Shown here: positions 1-8,335 of the stretch, one piece after another | Layout of the letters: each line of letters opens with the position of its first letter | Position numbering within the stretch: the first letter of the stretch is position 1 | Assembly: GCA_963790965.1 (NCBI GenBank) | Contig: CAWBQO010000003.1 | Span: 1,116,001-1,180,000 of the forward strand | Reading direction: 5' to 3' | Source of the DNA: CAWBQO01 sp963790965 | GTDB taxonomy: Bacteria > Bacteroidota > Rhodothermia > Rhodothermales > DASSAV01 | DNA length: 64,000 bases | The notes under the pieces: generated by a model | The model's database searches: none | What the model was told of the DNA's origin: nothing | The model's input: the letters and a program-made list of their open reading frames with translations, nothing else | Position numbers and translations under genes: made by a program

Positions 1-1
1 C

Positions 2-58
2 CGCGCTCAGGAAGTCGAAGATGCCGCCCGCCGTCGCGACGAGGAAGACGACGACTGA
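2..58 (+). CDS. rpsF: 30S ribosomal protein S6, C-terminal tail (partial)
   Basis: The window opens inside an open frame that ends in TGA at 56-58 and encodes an Arg/Glu/Asp-rich tail ending in EEDDD. Such charged C-terminal extensions are common in bacterial S6. The gene lies 52 bases upstream of rpsR and rplI, the usual rpsF-rpsR-rplI order. The identification rests on that order and the acidic tail, because only 18 residues are visible. S6 binds the central domain of 16S rRNA together with S18. Confidence 0.6.
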   Translation, partial: RAQEVEDAARRRDEEDDD

Positions 59-110
59 GCCGGACCGGCTCACCATCCCAAGAGTATCCCCATTGTAATC
101 GAAGATCATT

Positions 111-338
111 ATGGCAGTGCCCATACAGGAAAACCAGTCGAACTACGACACCAAAGGTATCGAGTACGTCGACTACAAGGACATCGAGCTTCTCAAGCGG
201 TACATCAACGAACAGGGCAAGCTTCTGCCCCGGCGCGTCACGGGTGTCTCCGCGAACTTTCAGCGCCAGCTCACGCGCGCCGTCAAACGCGCCCGGCACT
301 TGTCCCTTCTCCCCTACGTCGCCGACACCGTCCGATAA
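111..338 (+). CDS. rpsR: 30S ribosomal protein S18
   Basis: This is a 75-residue bS18, the usual length. It shows the family core around residues 20-55 (YKDIELLKRYINEQGKLLPRR, then TGVSA and QRQLTRAVKRARHL) and the C-terminal LLPY element. S18 pairs with S6 on the small-subunit platform. The ATG follows a short spacer after the rpsF tail, and rplI follows 46 bases later, so the three probably share one transcript. No Shine-Dalgarno match is obvious. Confidence 0.97.
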   Translation: MAVPIQENQSNYDTKGIEYVDYKDIELLKRYINEQGKLLPRRVTGVSANFQRQLTRAVKRARHLSLLPYVADTVR

Positions 339-384
339 GCAAGAACATCCCGGACGCAGCGTCCGGCTTTAACTCTATAGAACG

Positions 385-843
385 ATGAAAGTCCTGCTTC
401 TCAAAGAAGTTGATAACCTCGGGGCGGAAGGTGAAGTGGTAACGGTTAAGGACGGCTACGGCCGTAACTTCCTCATCCCGCGTGGCCTGGCTCGCATGGC
501 GAGCGCCGGCACCATCCGCGCCCGCGAAGAAGAACTACGCCAGGCGTCCCGTAAGATCGCGCAGGCGCGCGAGGAAGCCCAGGCAACCGTGCGCCGCCTC
601 GAAAGCCTCCAGATCGACGTCCCCGCCCGCGTCGGCGAAGAAGATCGCATCTTCGGAACCGTCACGGCGCAGCAAGTGGCCGTTGCCCTTGCAGCGCAGG
701 GGTTCGACGTCGACCGCCGCAAGGTGGAGCTGAACGAGGAAATCCGCAAGCTCGGCGTCTACACCGCCACCGTGCGCCTCCATCCGGAAGTCGCAGCACA
801 GGTCAAGGTGCGCGTCGTGCCCGAAGAGGACAGCGCAGCCTGA
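385..843 (+). CDS. rplI: 50S ribosomal protein L9
   Basis: This 152-residue bL9 has the conserved N-terminal rRNA-binding domain (MKVLLLKEVDNLG, then GYGRNFLIPRGLA at about 25-37), a long charged connecting helix at about 45-75 and the C-terminal domain with FGTVTAQQVA at about 90-99. Length and domain order are normal. It is the last gene of the S6-S18-L9 operon, and a stem-loop terminator follows directly. Confidence 0.97.
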   Translation: MKVLLLKEVDNLGAEGEVVTVKDGYGRNFLIPRGLARMASAGTIRAREEELRQASRKIAQAREEAQATVRRLESLQIDVPARVGEEDRIFGTVTAQQVAVALAAQGFDVDRRKVELNEEIRKLGVYTATVRLHPEVAAQVKVRVVPEEDSAA

Positions 844-854
844 TTCTCGTCCGC

Positions 855-902
855 AACAACGAAAAGGGATGGTCGTTCTTTAAGCGGCCATCCCTTTGTT
901 GT
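855..902 (+). terminator. Rho-independent terminator after rplI
   Basis: A long hairpin pairs AAAGGGATGG (863-872) with CCATCCCTTT (888-897). The pairing extends outward through partly matched ACAACGA / TTGTTGT arms. It ends in a T-rich stretch and lies 12 bases after the rplI stop. It should close the ribosomal operon just ahead of dsbD. Confidence 0.75.
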
Positions 903-921
903 ATCCTCCCGGTCCTGCCGA

Positions 922-2961
922 ATGCCCCCCGTCGAACACAAGCGTAAGGTCCGGCCCCGTCTTGACGCCGTTGCCGCGGGGCTTGCGGCGATCCTCCTGC
1001 TTACGCCGCTCTTGCCGGCACGCGCGCAGACGGCGCAGGAAGTCGTCTCGTGGTCCGCAGAAGTGCGCCCTTCCGAAGCCGCTCCGGGCGCACCCCTGCA
1101 GCTGCACCTCGCCGCCCAAATCGGCGACGGCTGGAAGATGTACGCCATGGACTCGCCGCCGCCCACACGCGGCGTCAAGATTACCACTGAGGACACTCTC
1201 GGCATCCTCTTCACCGATGCCGCCGCGCAGTCTGAGCCGGAAGAAGGCTACGACCCCAACTTCGACATGGACGTGCGCTACTTCCACGAGCGCGCGCAGT
1301 TCACCCTTTCCGGCCGAGTGGAGGATGGCGCGTCTCTCGGCGAGCGCGTGGTTGAAGGAAGCGTCCGTTTCATGGTCTGCAACGCCAGGTTGTGCTTGCC
1401 GCCCACGAGCGTTCCGTTCACCGCCGCCGTTACGGTCGTTCAAACCGCCGCTCTCGCCGGCGACACGGGCATAAAAGCGCCGGCCGATTCCGCCGCGCTA
1501 CAGCCGGTCCTTCCGCCGGAAGAGAATCGGGCTGAGCTTACCGGGGGCACGGCAGGCGAAACTACGAGCAAGAATGCGGGCCGGCAGGGCTCCGGTGGCC
1601 TCTGGGCCTTCCTTTTACTCGCCGTCGGAGCCGGGCTTGCCACCCTTCTAACGCCTTGCGTCTTCCCGCTCATCCCGCTCACCGTGTCCTATTTCACCCG
1701 GCACGCCGAAGGGCGTGGCGAGGCGGTGCGCATGGCCACCGTCTACGGCCTCGCGATCGTTCTCACGTTCACATCGCTGGGGCTGCTCATGGCGCTATTC
1801 CTTGGTGCCGCGGGCGCGCAGACGATTGCCGCGAATCCCTGGGTGAACTTGTTCATCGGCGTCGTTTTCGTGGTTTTTGCGCTTTCGCTCCTTGGCCTTT
1901 TCGAGCTAAGGCTGCCGAGCGGGATGGTGAACTTCTTCAACCGGCAGGGCAATGAGCGCGCCGGTTACGTCGGCGTTCTTTTCATGGGCCTTACGCTCAC
2001 CCTCGTCTCCTTCTCCTGCACGGCACCCTTTGTCGGGGGCCTGCTGGCGGCAACCGTGCAGGGCGAGCGCTTCTATCCGCTCATCGGGATGCTTACTTTC
2101 AGCACGACATTTGCGCTCCCCTTCGTCGGATTTGCCCTCTTTCCAAAGAGTCTGAGCGCCCTCCCAAAGTCGGGATCGTGGATGAACGCCGTGAAGGTGG
2201 TGCTCGGCTTCGTCGAGCTTGCCGCCGCCATCAAGTTCCTCTCGAACGCGGACCTCATCTGGGGCTGGGGTCTGATTTCCCGCCCTGTCGCCATAGCCGT
2301 CATCGTCGTTATCTTTTTCCTGGCGGGACTTTACCTCATCGGCAAGCTCCAACTCACGCATGAACCGTCGCCTGAGCACGTCGGGGTTGGACGGTTGCTC
2401 TTTGCCATCGGATTTTTTGGCCTGTCGCTCTTCATGATCCCGGGACTCTTCGGAGCGTCGCTGAACAAGCTCGACGCCTACCTCCCACCGCGCCAGGGTA
2501 CGGATGCGAGTCTCCTTCCTGCATTCTCCCGCACGACCTCGGCGGACGACGAGACGGAGTTGCCCTGGTTCGTGGACGACATCGACGCGGCACGAGCAGC
2601 GGCGAAGGCACAGAACCTGCCTCTCTTCATCGACTTCACGGGCTACACCTGCACGAATTGCCGGGAGATGGAGGCGAACGTTTTCCCTCGCCCTGAGGTG
2701 TCGCGCCGTTTCGAGGAGGACTTCGTGCTCCTTCGTCTCTACACAGACGGTCTCGAAAATGGCGAGGAGTTCCAGCGCTATCAGCTCCAGACCACAGGAA
2801 CGGTCGCCCTGCCGACGTATGCGGTGCTCGCGCCGGAGGACGGCCATGTCGTCGCACAGATCTCCGGCCTCACGTCACTGGAGAACTTCGTGGCGTTTCT
2901 GGATGAAGGCTCCGCCCCCTTCGTAGGGCGCAGTCCCGCGGCGACTTCCGCAGGCGTGTAA
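922..2961 (+). CDS. dsbD: Thiol:disulfide interchange protein DsbD
   Basis: The 679-residue protein passes electrons from cytoplasmic thioredoxin through the membrane to periplasmic thiol enzymes. After an N-terminal signal segment (about 15-36) comes the DsbD-alpha domain with a cysteine pair in VCNARLC (about 153 and 158). A CcdA-type membrane domain follows (about 225-505), with its redox cysteines in LTPCVFP (about 243) and SFSCTAPF (about 364). The C-terminal thioredoxin-like domain carries CTNC at 577-580. All three redox pairs are present. The start lies only 20 bases after the rplI terminator, so its promoter must overlap that hairpin or transcription must read through. Confidence 0.93.
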   Translation: MPPVEHKRKVRPRLDAVAAGLAAILLLTPLLPARAQTAQEVVSWSAEVRPSEAAPGAPLQLHLAAQIGDGWKMYAMDSPPPTRGVKITTEDTLGILFTDAAAQSEPEEGYDPNFDMDVRYFHERAQFTLSGRVEDGASLGERVVEGSVRFMVCNARLCLPPTSVPFTAAVTVVQTAALAGDTGIKAPADSAALQPVLPPEENRAELTGGTAGETTSKNAGRQGSGGLWAFLLLAVGAGLATLLTPCVFPLIPLTVSYFTRHAEGRGEAVRMATVYGLAIVLTFTSLGLLMALFLGAAGAQTIAANPWVNLFIGVVFVVFALSLLGLFELRLPSGMVNFFNRQGNERAGYVGVLFMGLTLTLVSFSCTAPFVGGLLAATVQGERFYPLIGMLTFSTTFALPFVGFALFPKSLSALPKSGSWMNAVKVVLGFVELAAAIKFLSNADLIWGWGLISRPVAIAVIVVIFFLAGLYLIGKLQLTHEPSPEHVGVGRLLFAIGFFGLSLFMIPGLFGASLNKLDAYLPPRQGTDASLLPAFSRTTSADDETELPWFVDDIDAARAAAKAQNLPLFIDFTGYTCTNCREMEANVFPRPEVSRRFEEDFVLLRLYTDGLENGEEFQRYQLQTTGTVALPTYAVLAPEDGHVVAQISGLTSLENFVAFLDEGSAPFVGRSPAATSAGV

Positions 2962-3192
2962 GAGGGCTACGGCGTTTCTGCGCCGGAAGATGCAATGAAC
3001 CTGAGCCGATGGAGCGAGAAGATATGCACCTTTGGTTGTAACGAAGATGCAAAGTGCCCACAAACGGGTAGACTACTTAGCACAAAGCCAGTGTTTGTTC
3101 ATACATATAGATAGGACGGCTGCCGGGCATACTCAATAATAAACTCCGGCTGGCCGATCCCGCGAAAGCATCTCAACTATCCGGACAGTGCC

Positions 3193-3486
3193 ATGTCAGA
3201 AAACGTCTTTATGCCCAAGGGACTCCCGCTTCTGAGTGACGCTACCCTGCTTAGAACACTCCGCGAGTATGGACGGTCCTACGCTGCGCTCGGCCAGAGT
3301 GTCTTTCCGAGCACCGCACGGCTGCGCCGCACCATTGGCCTGGCCATGCTGTCGATTGAACAAGAGCTTGAAGCGCGCTGCGTACCTATTCCTCCGCAGA
3401 CAGAGGAGATCACGCTGCCGATCGGTAGCGGGCTTGCCCGACCGCTGAATCACGCCTCTGTTCCGGTAGACTCGGCCAGCGCCTGA
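3193..3486 (+). CDS. Hypothetical protein, 97 aa
   Basis: I do not recognise this protein. It is a soluble, mostly helical sequence without signal peptide or membrane segment. A tyrosine-containing helix (about 18-35) is followed by an Arg-rich segment and a low-complexity tail ending in VDSASA. The ATG follows a 231-base gap after dsbD that shows no terminator. No Shine-Dalgarno site is visible. The gene stands alone on this strand. The reading frame is open over its whole length with typical GC-rich third positions, so it is probably real. Confidence 0.55.
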   Translation: MSENVFMPKGLPLLSDATLLRTLREYGRSYAALGQSVFPSTARLRRTIGLAMLSIEQELEARCVPIPPQTEEITLPIGSGLARPLNHASVPVDSASA

Positions 3487-3558
3487 GTGCAGTTGCTTTC
3501 GTTTTAATCGATGCCCGTTGTGCTACCCGCGCAGCGGGCGTCGTCATACCAGGGTCTC

Positions 3559-3702
3559 TCAGCGGTGCAACATGCGCTCGATCGTGTGCGGACGATCTCT
3601 TGCTCCGAGCGATGTGCCTACAAGATAGCCGAGCGCAAAGACGAGAAGCCCGAACAGAATCCACACCCAGAATCGTTGTAGAAAGGGGCGGGAGGCGCGC
3701 AT
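3559..3702 (-). CDS. Putative small single-pass membrane protein, 47 aa
   Basis: An ATG-started frame encodes a basic N-terminus (MRASRPFLQR) followed by one strongly hydrophobic segment (WVWILFGLLVFALGYLVG, about 12-29) and a charged tail. The positive-inside start and single helix look like a genuine small membrane protein. I see no homologue by eye and no good ribosome binding site. It is the last of three similar minus-strand small ORFs (4101-4286, 3819-4076, this one), which could be co-transcribed. Confidence 0.4.
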   Translation of the reverse strand: MRASRPFLQRFWVWILFGLLVFALGYLVGTSLGARDRPHTIERMLHR

Positions 3703-3818
3703 ATGCGTCGGCGTGAGCTGCTAAGGAAGGGCGTTGAGGGTGCCGTTATAACGCACCCCCGCCGGCTGAGTTCATCCTTCGTCCGGGCAGTACCCTCGCC
3801 GACAGTTGTGGCCGAACT

Positions 3819-4076
3819 TTAGGAAGAGATCCGGTGCTTCCAGGCGGGGCAGTGGACCTGCGCGTGCCCGACCGGACTCCTGCTGACGCGCGCCTGCAAC
3901 CGTGTTCTTATCCGTTGCTCCGGCGTGGAGGGCAGCAAGGGCGTGGGCGGTAAAGGATCCGGCGGCGGCGGCGGTTCGTCCGAACCACCCTCATTATTCC
4001 TCTTGATCATGCGAATGGCATATAGGCCGATCAGAAACGGCATCGCGCCGATAAGGAGTACGATCATTTCGAACAT
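3819..4076 (-). CDS. Putative small membrane protein with proline-rich linker, 85 aa
   Basis: The frame begins with ATG and encodes a hydrophobic N-terminal helix (about 2-22, MIVLLIGAMPFLIGLYAI), then a basic RMIKRNN stretch, a Pro-rich segment (about 36-52, runs of PPPPP) and a basic tail. One membrane helix plus a flexible linker suggests an anchored protein of unknown role. The downstream half has low-complexity character and may not be conserved. It lies 24 bases downstream of the putative ORF 4101-4286. Confidence 0.4.
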   Translation of the reverse strand: MFEMIVLLIGAMPFLIGLYAIRMIKRNNEGGSDEPPPPPDPLPPTPLLPSTPEQRIRTRLQARVSRSPVGHAQVHCPAWKHRISS

Positions 4077-4100
4077 GTTCTTAGAGGCCCCGACCGTCCT

Positions 4101-4286
4101 TTACGTGTCCCTCTTCCGTGTAGATCTTTTCTTTAAGTATTCAGCGACACGCCGGCAAGTTCTAAGAGGTTGTTCCGATCTTCTAACGATGTCCCACCCG
4201 ACAGCAAAGCTGGGGGCTGGTAATAGAAAGATCACAATGAAGCCGCCGGCAAGCGTGTAAATGAAAGCCTTAAACGTAGAAGTCAA
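4101..4286 (-). CDS. Possible small exported or membrane protein, 61 aa
   Basis: A TTG-started frame encodes a signal-like hydrophobic stretch (about 9-28, FIYTLAGGFIVIFLLPAPSFA) followed by a basic C-terminus. Its first 26 bases overlap the start of the divergent CYTH gene at 4261. That, together with the TTG start and no visible ribosome binding site, lowers confidence. The signal-peptide-like composition and the neighbouring minus-strand small membrane ORFs are the arguments for it. Confidence 0.25.
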   Translation of the reverse strand: MTSTFKAFIYTLAGGFIVIFLLPAPSFAVGWDIVRRSEQPLRTCRRVAEYLKKRSTRKRDT

Positions 4287-4794
4287 AGCCCGTTGCGCCG
4301 ATCTCGGACTCGCCCGCGAACGTCTGATGCGGCGCGGAGCGCGCTCCGTGGGAACGGATCACCAGGTCGACACCTACTTCCTCGTCCCGCAAGGCCGGCT
4401 CAAGTTGCGCGAGGGGAACATCGAACGCACGCTCATCTTCTATGACCGGGAGGACGAGTCCGGCCCTAAAACATCGAACATTGAACTTGCTCGCGTCGGG
4501 GAAGACACGGACATCGGACCGGTGCTGAGGAAGGCGCTCGGCACCCTCGTTGTTGTAGACAAGGTGCGGGAGATCTTCTTCATCGACAACGTCAAGTTCC
4601 ACCTCGACACGCTCGCCAGGCTCGGCACCTTCGTTGAAATTGAAGCAATCGACACCGACGGCTCGCGTTCACGAGACGCGCTTCAGGAGCAGTGCGAGTC
4701 CTTCATGAATTACCTGAACATCGCCGGCGACGCCCTCGTGCAGGGTTCTTATAGCGATATGCTGCTAAGCGCTGCCGAATTCGACCTGCCTTAA
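4261..4794 (+). CDS. CYTH-domain protein (class IV adenylate cyclase / triphosphatase family)
   Basis: The 177-residue protein has the CYTH layout. It opens with a VEVKAR strand (6-10) matching the ExExK-type metal-binding motif. It continues with QVDTYF (about 37-42), the basic strand GRLKLREG, then a RTLIFYDRED segment, TSNIELAR, KVREIFFIDNVKFHLD (about 103-118) and FVEIEA (about 125-130). CYTH proteins bind a triphosphate in a beta tunnel. CyaB-like cyclase and inorganic triphosphatase activities are both possible. The stop codon TAA (4792-4794) lies inside the terminal repeat of the adjoining MITE-like element, so the last residues may differ from the ancestral protein. Confidence 0.8.
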   Translation: MKALNVEVKARCADLGLARERLMRRGARSVGTDHQVDTYFLVPQGRLKLREGNIERTLIFYDREDESGPKTSNIELARVGEDTDIGPVLRKALGTLVVVDKVREIFFIDNVKFHLDTLARLGTFVEIEAIDTDGSRSRDALQEQCESFMNYLNIAGDALVQGSYSDMLLSAAEFDLP

Positions 4795-4959
4795 GAGGCC
4801 GCTGACATATTAGCAAACGCTGTATGTAACGGACCAAAGTACACACGCAACCTCCCCCTTGAGGATGATACAAGGGGACGTGAGACGGCATTCCAGTCGC
4901 AGACACGGCCCCGGATATCTGCGATACATCCCGTCGAGAGTTAATCAACGGCCTCTTAA
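4791..4959 (-). mobile_element. MITE-like element, copy 1 (169 bp)
   Basis: The ends form a perfect 11-bp inverted repeat: TTAAGAGGCCG at 4791-4801 and CGGCCTCTTAA at 4949-4959. Read on the minus strand, the interior aligns by eye with two other copies (59599-59776 and 61173-61350). Shared blocks are GTTGAT/GTTGAG after the end repeat, CGCAGATATC / AGCAGATATC, a CCTCAAGGGGGAGGTTGCGT block and ATACAGCG. There is no coding capacity and no obvious target duplication. It fills most of the gap between the CYTH gene and uvsE and supplies the CYTH stop codon. Confidence 0.65.
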
Positions 4960-4990
4960 CACGAGGCTATCCATAGCTCCGCCCGACCGT

Positions 4991-5908
4991 ATGTACCTGC
5001 GCCACCTCGGCTACGCCTGTCAGAACCTGACGCTCGAACGCACCACCGGCCGGACCCTACGCCTCGCGAGTCTTGAAGCCGAGCGTGTTCGCGCGCTCGT
5101 CGAGGAGAACATCGCAGCCCTTCTCGACATCCTCCGCTGGAACGTCGAGCACGATATTCGCTTCTTTCGCGTGTCCTCCGACGTGGTGCCCTTCGCCTCG
5201 CACGAACGGTTTCCACTCGATGCAGAGGCGGCCTTCGGCGATGCGCTGCGAGAAGTTCGAGCGTTCGTTGAAGCCGAGGGCGTTCGCCTGTCGATGCACC
5301 CGGGCCAGTACACCGTCCTCAACTCGCCGCGCCCGGAGGTTGTCGACGCCGCCATCGCAGAACTGGAATACCAGGCGTGGTTCGTTCACTCCGTCGATCC
5401 TGCACAGGGCACGCTGACGCTGCACGTCGGCGGAGCCTACGGCGACAAAGAAGCGGCAATCGAGCGCTTTACGGCCAACTTCGCGCGACTCTCTCCCCGC
5501 GCGCAGCGGGTGCTCGCGCTGGAGAACGACGACAAGACGTACGCCGCGCACGAGGTGCTTCCGCTCTGCGAACGCCTCGGCCTTCCCATGATCTTCGACT
5601 ACTTTCACCACCGATGCCTTCACGCCGGCCGGACGCCGGATGAAGACGCGGTTAGCATCGTAGAACGCGCGGCCGCCACGTGGGGCGGGCGCGTTCCCAA
5701 GCTGCACCTGTCCTCAAGAAAGGACGGCACCAAAACGTCCCATGCGGACTTCATCGAGCCGGACGACCTCAAGCACTTCCTTGGCATCATGGAGAACGCG
5801 GGCGAACACGCGCCATTCGACCTCATGCTCGAAGCCAAGCAGAAGGACTGCGCCTTGCTCCGCCTCCAGCCGGTCCTGTCGGAACGCGAGGGTTCACAAG
5901 GCACTTGA
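4991..5908 (+). CDS. uvsE: UV DNA damage endonuclease (UvdE/UvsE family)
   Basis: The 305-residue protein nicks DNA 5' to UV photoproducts, an alternative to nucleotide excision. It shows the family features in order: LGYACQNL near the start, FFRVSSDVVPFASH (about 57-70), SMHPGQYTVLNSP (about 101-113), LTLHVGGAYGDKEAA (about 142-156), LENDDKTY, DYFHHRC and KLHLSSRKDG. These histidines, glutamates and aspartates are the metal ligands of the TIM-barrel fold. I chose the ATG at 4991 because the frame upstream runs into the MITE-like element and shows no family similarity. The element ends 31 bases before this start and may affect its promoter. Confidence 0.92.
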   Translation: MYLRHLGYACQNLTLERTTGRTLRLASLEAERVRALVEENIAALLDILRWNVEHDIRFFRVSSDVVPFASHERFPLDAEAAFGDALREVRAFVEAEGVRLSMHPGQYTVLNSPRPEVVDAAIAELEYQAWFVHSVDPAQGTLTLHVGGAYGDKEAAIERFTANFARLSPRAQRVLALENDDKTYAAHEVLPLCERLGLPMIFDYFHHRCLHAGRTPDEDAVSIVERAAATWGGRVPKLHLSSRKDGTKTSHADFIEPDDLKHFLGIMENAGEHAPFDLMLEAKQKDCALLRLQPVLSEREGSQGT

Positions 5909-5919
5909 TTCCAGACGGT

Positions 5920-6069
5920 TCAGGACGCCGGCAGGAGCGCGGTGTCTACGAGTTCCGTGTCGTCGAGGTGAGGTTCCTCGCTTCCCCCGTGGCACGTGCT
6001 GATCATCGCCACCACGAGCACGAGAAACGCAATGACGATGACGAGGCCAATGATCTTACCTTTTGACAT
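5920..6069 (-). CDS. Small membrane protein, 49 aa
   Basis: The ATG at 6069 opens a frame encoding MSKGK, one hydrophobic helix (about 6-24, IIGLVIVIAFLVLVVAMIS) and an acidic tail with EEPHLDDTELVD. A basic start, one helix and an acidic C-terminus are typical of a small single-pass membrane protein with its tail outside. A cysteine follows the helix. It lies 103 bases downstream of speA on the same strand and could be co-transcribed with it. The function is unknown. Confidence 0.5.
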   Translation of the reverse strand: MSKGKIIGLVIVIAFLVLVVAMISTCHGGSEEPHLDDTELVDTALLPAS

Positions 6070-6172
6070 GGAGCGACGCCGGCTTTGATTAACGGTGCAG
6101 AGTAAATGGAAGAGGAGCGCCGGCAGTTGCGCAGCGCCGTCGCATTTCCCGAATAGTAACCCGCCGCCCCGC

Positions 6173-8134
6173 TCAGTATCCGTCCGTACGCAGGTACGTC
6201 GGCCTGCTGAAGATCGACTTGTACTGTTCGAGTAGAAGCACTCCTTCCGGCGGACGAATGTGGCCGCTCTTGACCTTCTGCTGAATGAGATCACTCATGC
6301 GCCGCTCAAGGTCGTTCGGGAAGTACTGAACGAGCGCCAGCTGCTCCTCGACGGTCGCGCCCTGCAATATCTTTTCGATGTAGAAGTTGTTGGGCTCCTC
6401 CTCGTCGACATACACATGGGCTTCCGTCACCCGGCCAAACAGGTTGTGCATGTCGCCCATGATGTCCTGGTAAGCGCCCATCAAGAAGCACCCCAGAAAG
6501 TAAGGCTGTCCGGGGAGTAGCGGATGCAGCTCGATAAAACGCTTGTCACCCTCAGGCGCTACAAAGTCCGTTACTTGCCCGTCTGAGTCGCACGTAAGAT
6601 CGGAAATGGTACCGCGCCGCGTCGGCTCTTCGAGCAGGCGGTGTAAGGGCATGATCGGGAAACGCTGCCCGATGGCCCAGTAATCCACCATCGAACGGAA
6701 GACGGAAAAATTGCAGAGATACTGGTCGCGCAGCTGTGGATCGAGTCCGTACAACGTTTCCGGAACGAGATGCGCATCGCCGGCACGAACGCCCGCGTTG
6801 ATTGCGGCGCAAGCAGTCCAGTAAAGCCTCTCCGCATACGCCTTTTCCTCGAGCGTAAGCTTGCCCTGCCGGAAGAGCACGAGCACCCGCGCCCGCAGCG
6901 ACTCGGCCAGTTCGTGGGCCTCGGCAGACGCGCGCAGATTCTCATCTCCGTCGCGCCGCACATCGGCCAGCACGCCTTCGAGTTCCTGCAAAACGGGGTG
7001 CGACGCATCGCCCGCCGGGTAGTGCTCCACGTGATCCTTCTCGCGCGCCCCCAGCGTCTCCAGTACGAGAACAGAGTGGAAGGCCGTCACGGCGCGTCCG
7101 CTTTCCGAAACCAGCGTCGGATGCGGCACCCCTTCCTCGGTGCAGATTCGTCCGAGCGCCTCCACAACGGCGCGTGTGTAATCATCAAGGACGTAGTTGA
7201 TGCTTCCGGCCACATCCGGATTGCCTGCCTCGTAGCTGACGCCCAGTCCGCCGCCGATATCGAGGTAGCGCACCGGCAGGCCGCGCTTGTAAAGCCGCGC
7301 GTAGATGCGCGCCGCTTCCTCCACCGCGTCGCGCACGTTCCGCAAATCCGCAATCTGGCTGCCGAGATGGAAGTGGAGCAGCCGAAAAGCCGGCGGATGC
7401 TCCCGCTCGCGCAGGCGGTCGACAAGCGCGAGAAGCTCTGTCAGTGAAATGCCGAACTTGCTATTCTCGCCGCCCGACTCGGACCACAACCCCGCCCCAC
7501 TCGTCGAGAGACGGATCCGCACGCCGAACTGCCCTTCGACCTCAAGATCACGCGCGTGGTGCATCAGCAAATCAACGTCCTCCACGCGCTCGATGACGGG
7601 GAGGATGTTTTGCCCCAACTTCTGCCCGGCAAGCGCCAGGCGCATCGATTCGGCGTCTTTACAGCCGTTCCAGATGAGCAGCATCCGGTCCGTCTCCAGG
7701 TACGGCATACACGCGATCATCTCCGCCTTTGAGCCGCACTCGAGGCCGTAGTTGTACGGACGCCCCGCCTCGAGAAGCTCCTCGACCACCTCGCGCAACT
7801 GGTTGACTTTTATCGGGAAGACCCCCTGATAGGACGCTTCGTACCCGGTCGCAGCGATGGCCGCCTTGAACGACTCGTTGATGCGAATAACGCGGGCTTG
7901 AAGAAGGTCCTGCAACCGTATCAGCACCGGAAGCTGAACGCCGCGGGCGCGCAGCGCTTCAACCACTTGAAAGAGGTCAATCGCGACCTCGCTCTTCCAC
8001 GCAGGGCGTGCCGCCACGTGACCGGCTTCGTTGACGAAAAAATAGTCGCCGGCCCAGTCCTGAACGAAGTACGTTTTTTCCGCATCTTCCGCCGTCCAGG
8101 CAGGAGCATCCGCGAGCGTGGGGGATTCAGGCAA
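6173..8134 (-). CDS. speA: Biosynthetic arginine decarboxylase
   Basis: The 653-residue PLP enzyme converts arginine to agmatine, the first step of the agmatine route to putrescine. Family signatures are clear: YQGVFPIKVNQ with the PLP lysine at about 109, the GLECGSKAEM stretch, LHFHLGSQI (about 250-260), YLDIGGGLGVSY, SESGRAV, and the C-terminal half with DSDGQ and FLMGAYQDIMGDMHNLFG. The length is normal for SpeA. The frame can only start at a TTG (8132-8134), since an in-frame stop lies 9 bases upstream and no ATG is near. The next gene is divergent. Confidence 0.95.
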   Translation of the reverse strand: MPESPTLADAPAWTAEDAEKTYFVQDWAGDYFFVNEAGHVAARPAWKSEVAIDLFQVVEALRARGVQLPVLIRLQDLLQARVIRINESFKAAIAATGYEASYQGVFPIKVNQLREVVEELLEAGRPYNYGLECGSKAEMIACMPYLETDRMLLIWNGCKDAESMRLALAGQKLGQNILPVIERVEDVDLLMHHARDLEVEGQFGVRIRLSTSGAGLWSESGGENSKFGISLTELLALVDRLREREHPPAFRLLHFHLGSQIADLRNVRDAVEEAARIYARLYKRGLPVRYLDIGGGLGVSYEAGNPDVAGSINYVLDDYTRAVVEALGRICTEEGVPHPTLVSESGRAVTAFHSVLVLETLGAREKDHVEHYPAGDASHPVLQELEGVLADVRRDGDENLRASAEAHELAESLRARVLVLFRQGKLTLEEKAYAERLYWTACAAINAGVRAGDAHLVPETLYGLDPQLRDQYLCNFSVFRSMVDYWAIGQRFPIMPLHRLLEEPTRRGTISDLTCDSDGQVTDFVAPEGDKRFIELHPLLPGQPYFLGCFLMGAYQDIMGDMHNLFGRVTEAHVYVDEEEPNNFYIEKILQGATVEEQLALVQYFPNDLERRMSDLIQQKVKSGHIRPPEGVLLLEQYKSIFSRPTYLRTDGY

Positions 8135-8335
8135 AGTGATCGGGATCTAAAATGGAGCAAGCTTGATGAACCGGCAAAAAAACGCGCGCTGAGTTCGTGA
8201 GTTTCGTTGCCCCTGCCCGAGGAAGACTCACCAGCATGTATCATGGCAGGGCGGTGGGGCGGTATCATTGCCGGGCAAGATTCCGTAGCTTTGCTGCAGA
8301 TGATCCCACCCTTTACGGCCATTGCGGAATCGCGA

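Noticed and set aside
4859..4990. N-terminal extension of uvsE from a TTG
   Set aside because: It lies almost entirely in the MITE-like element and has no family similarity. The ATG at 4991 matches the family start.
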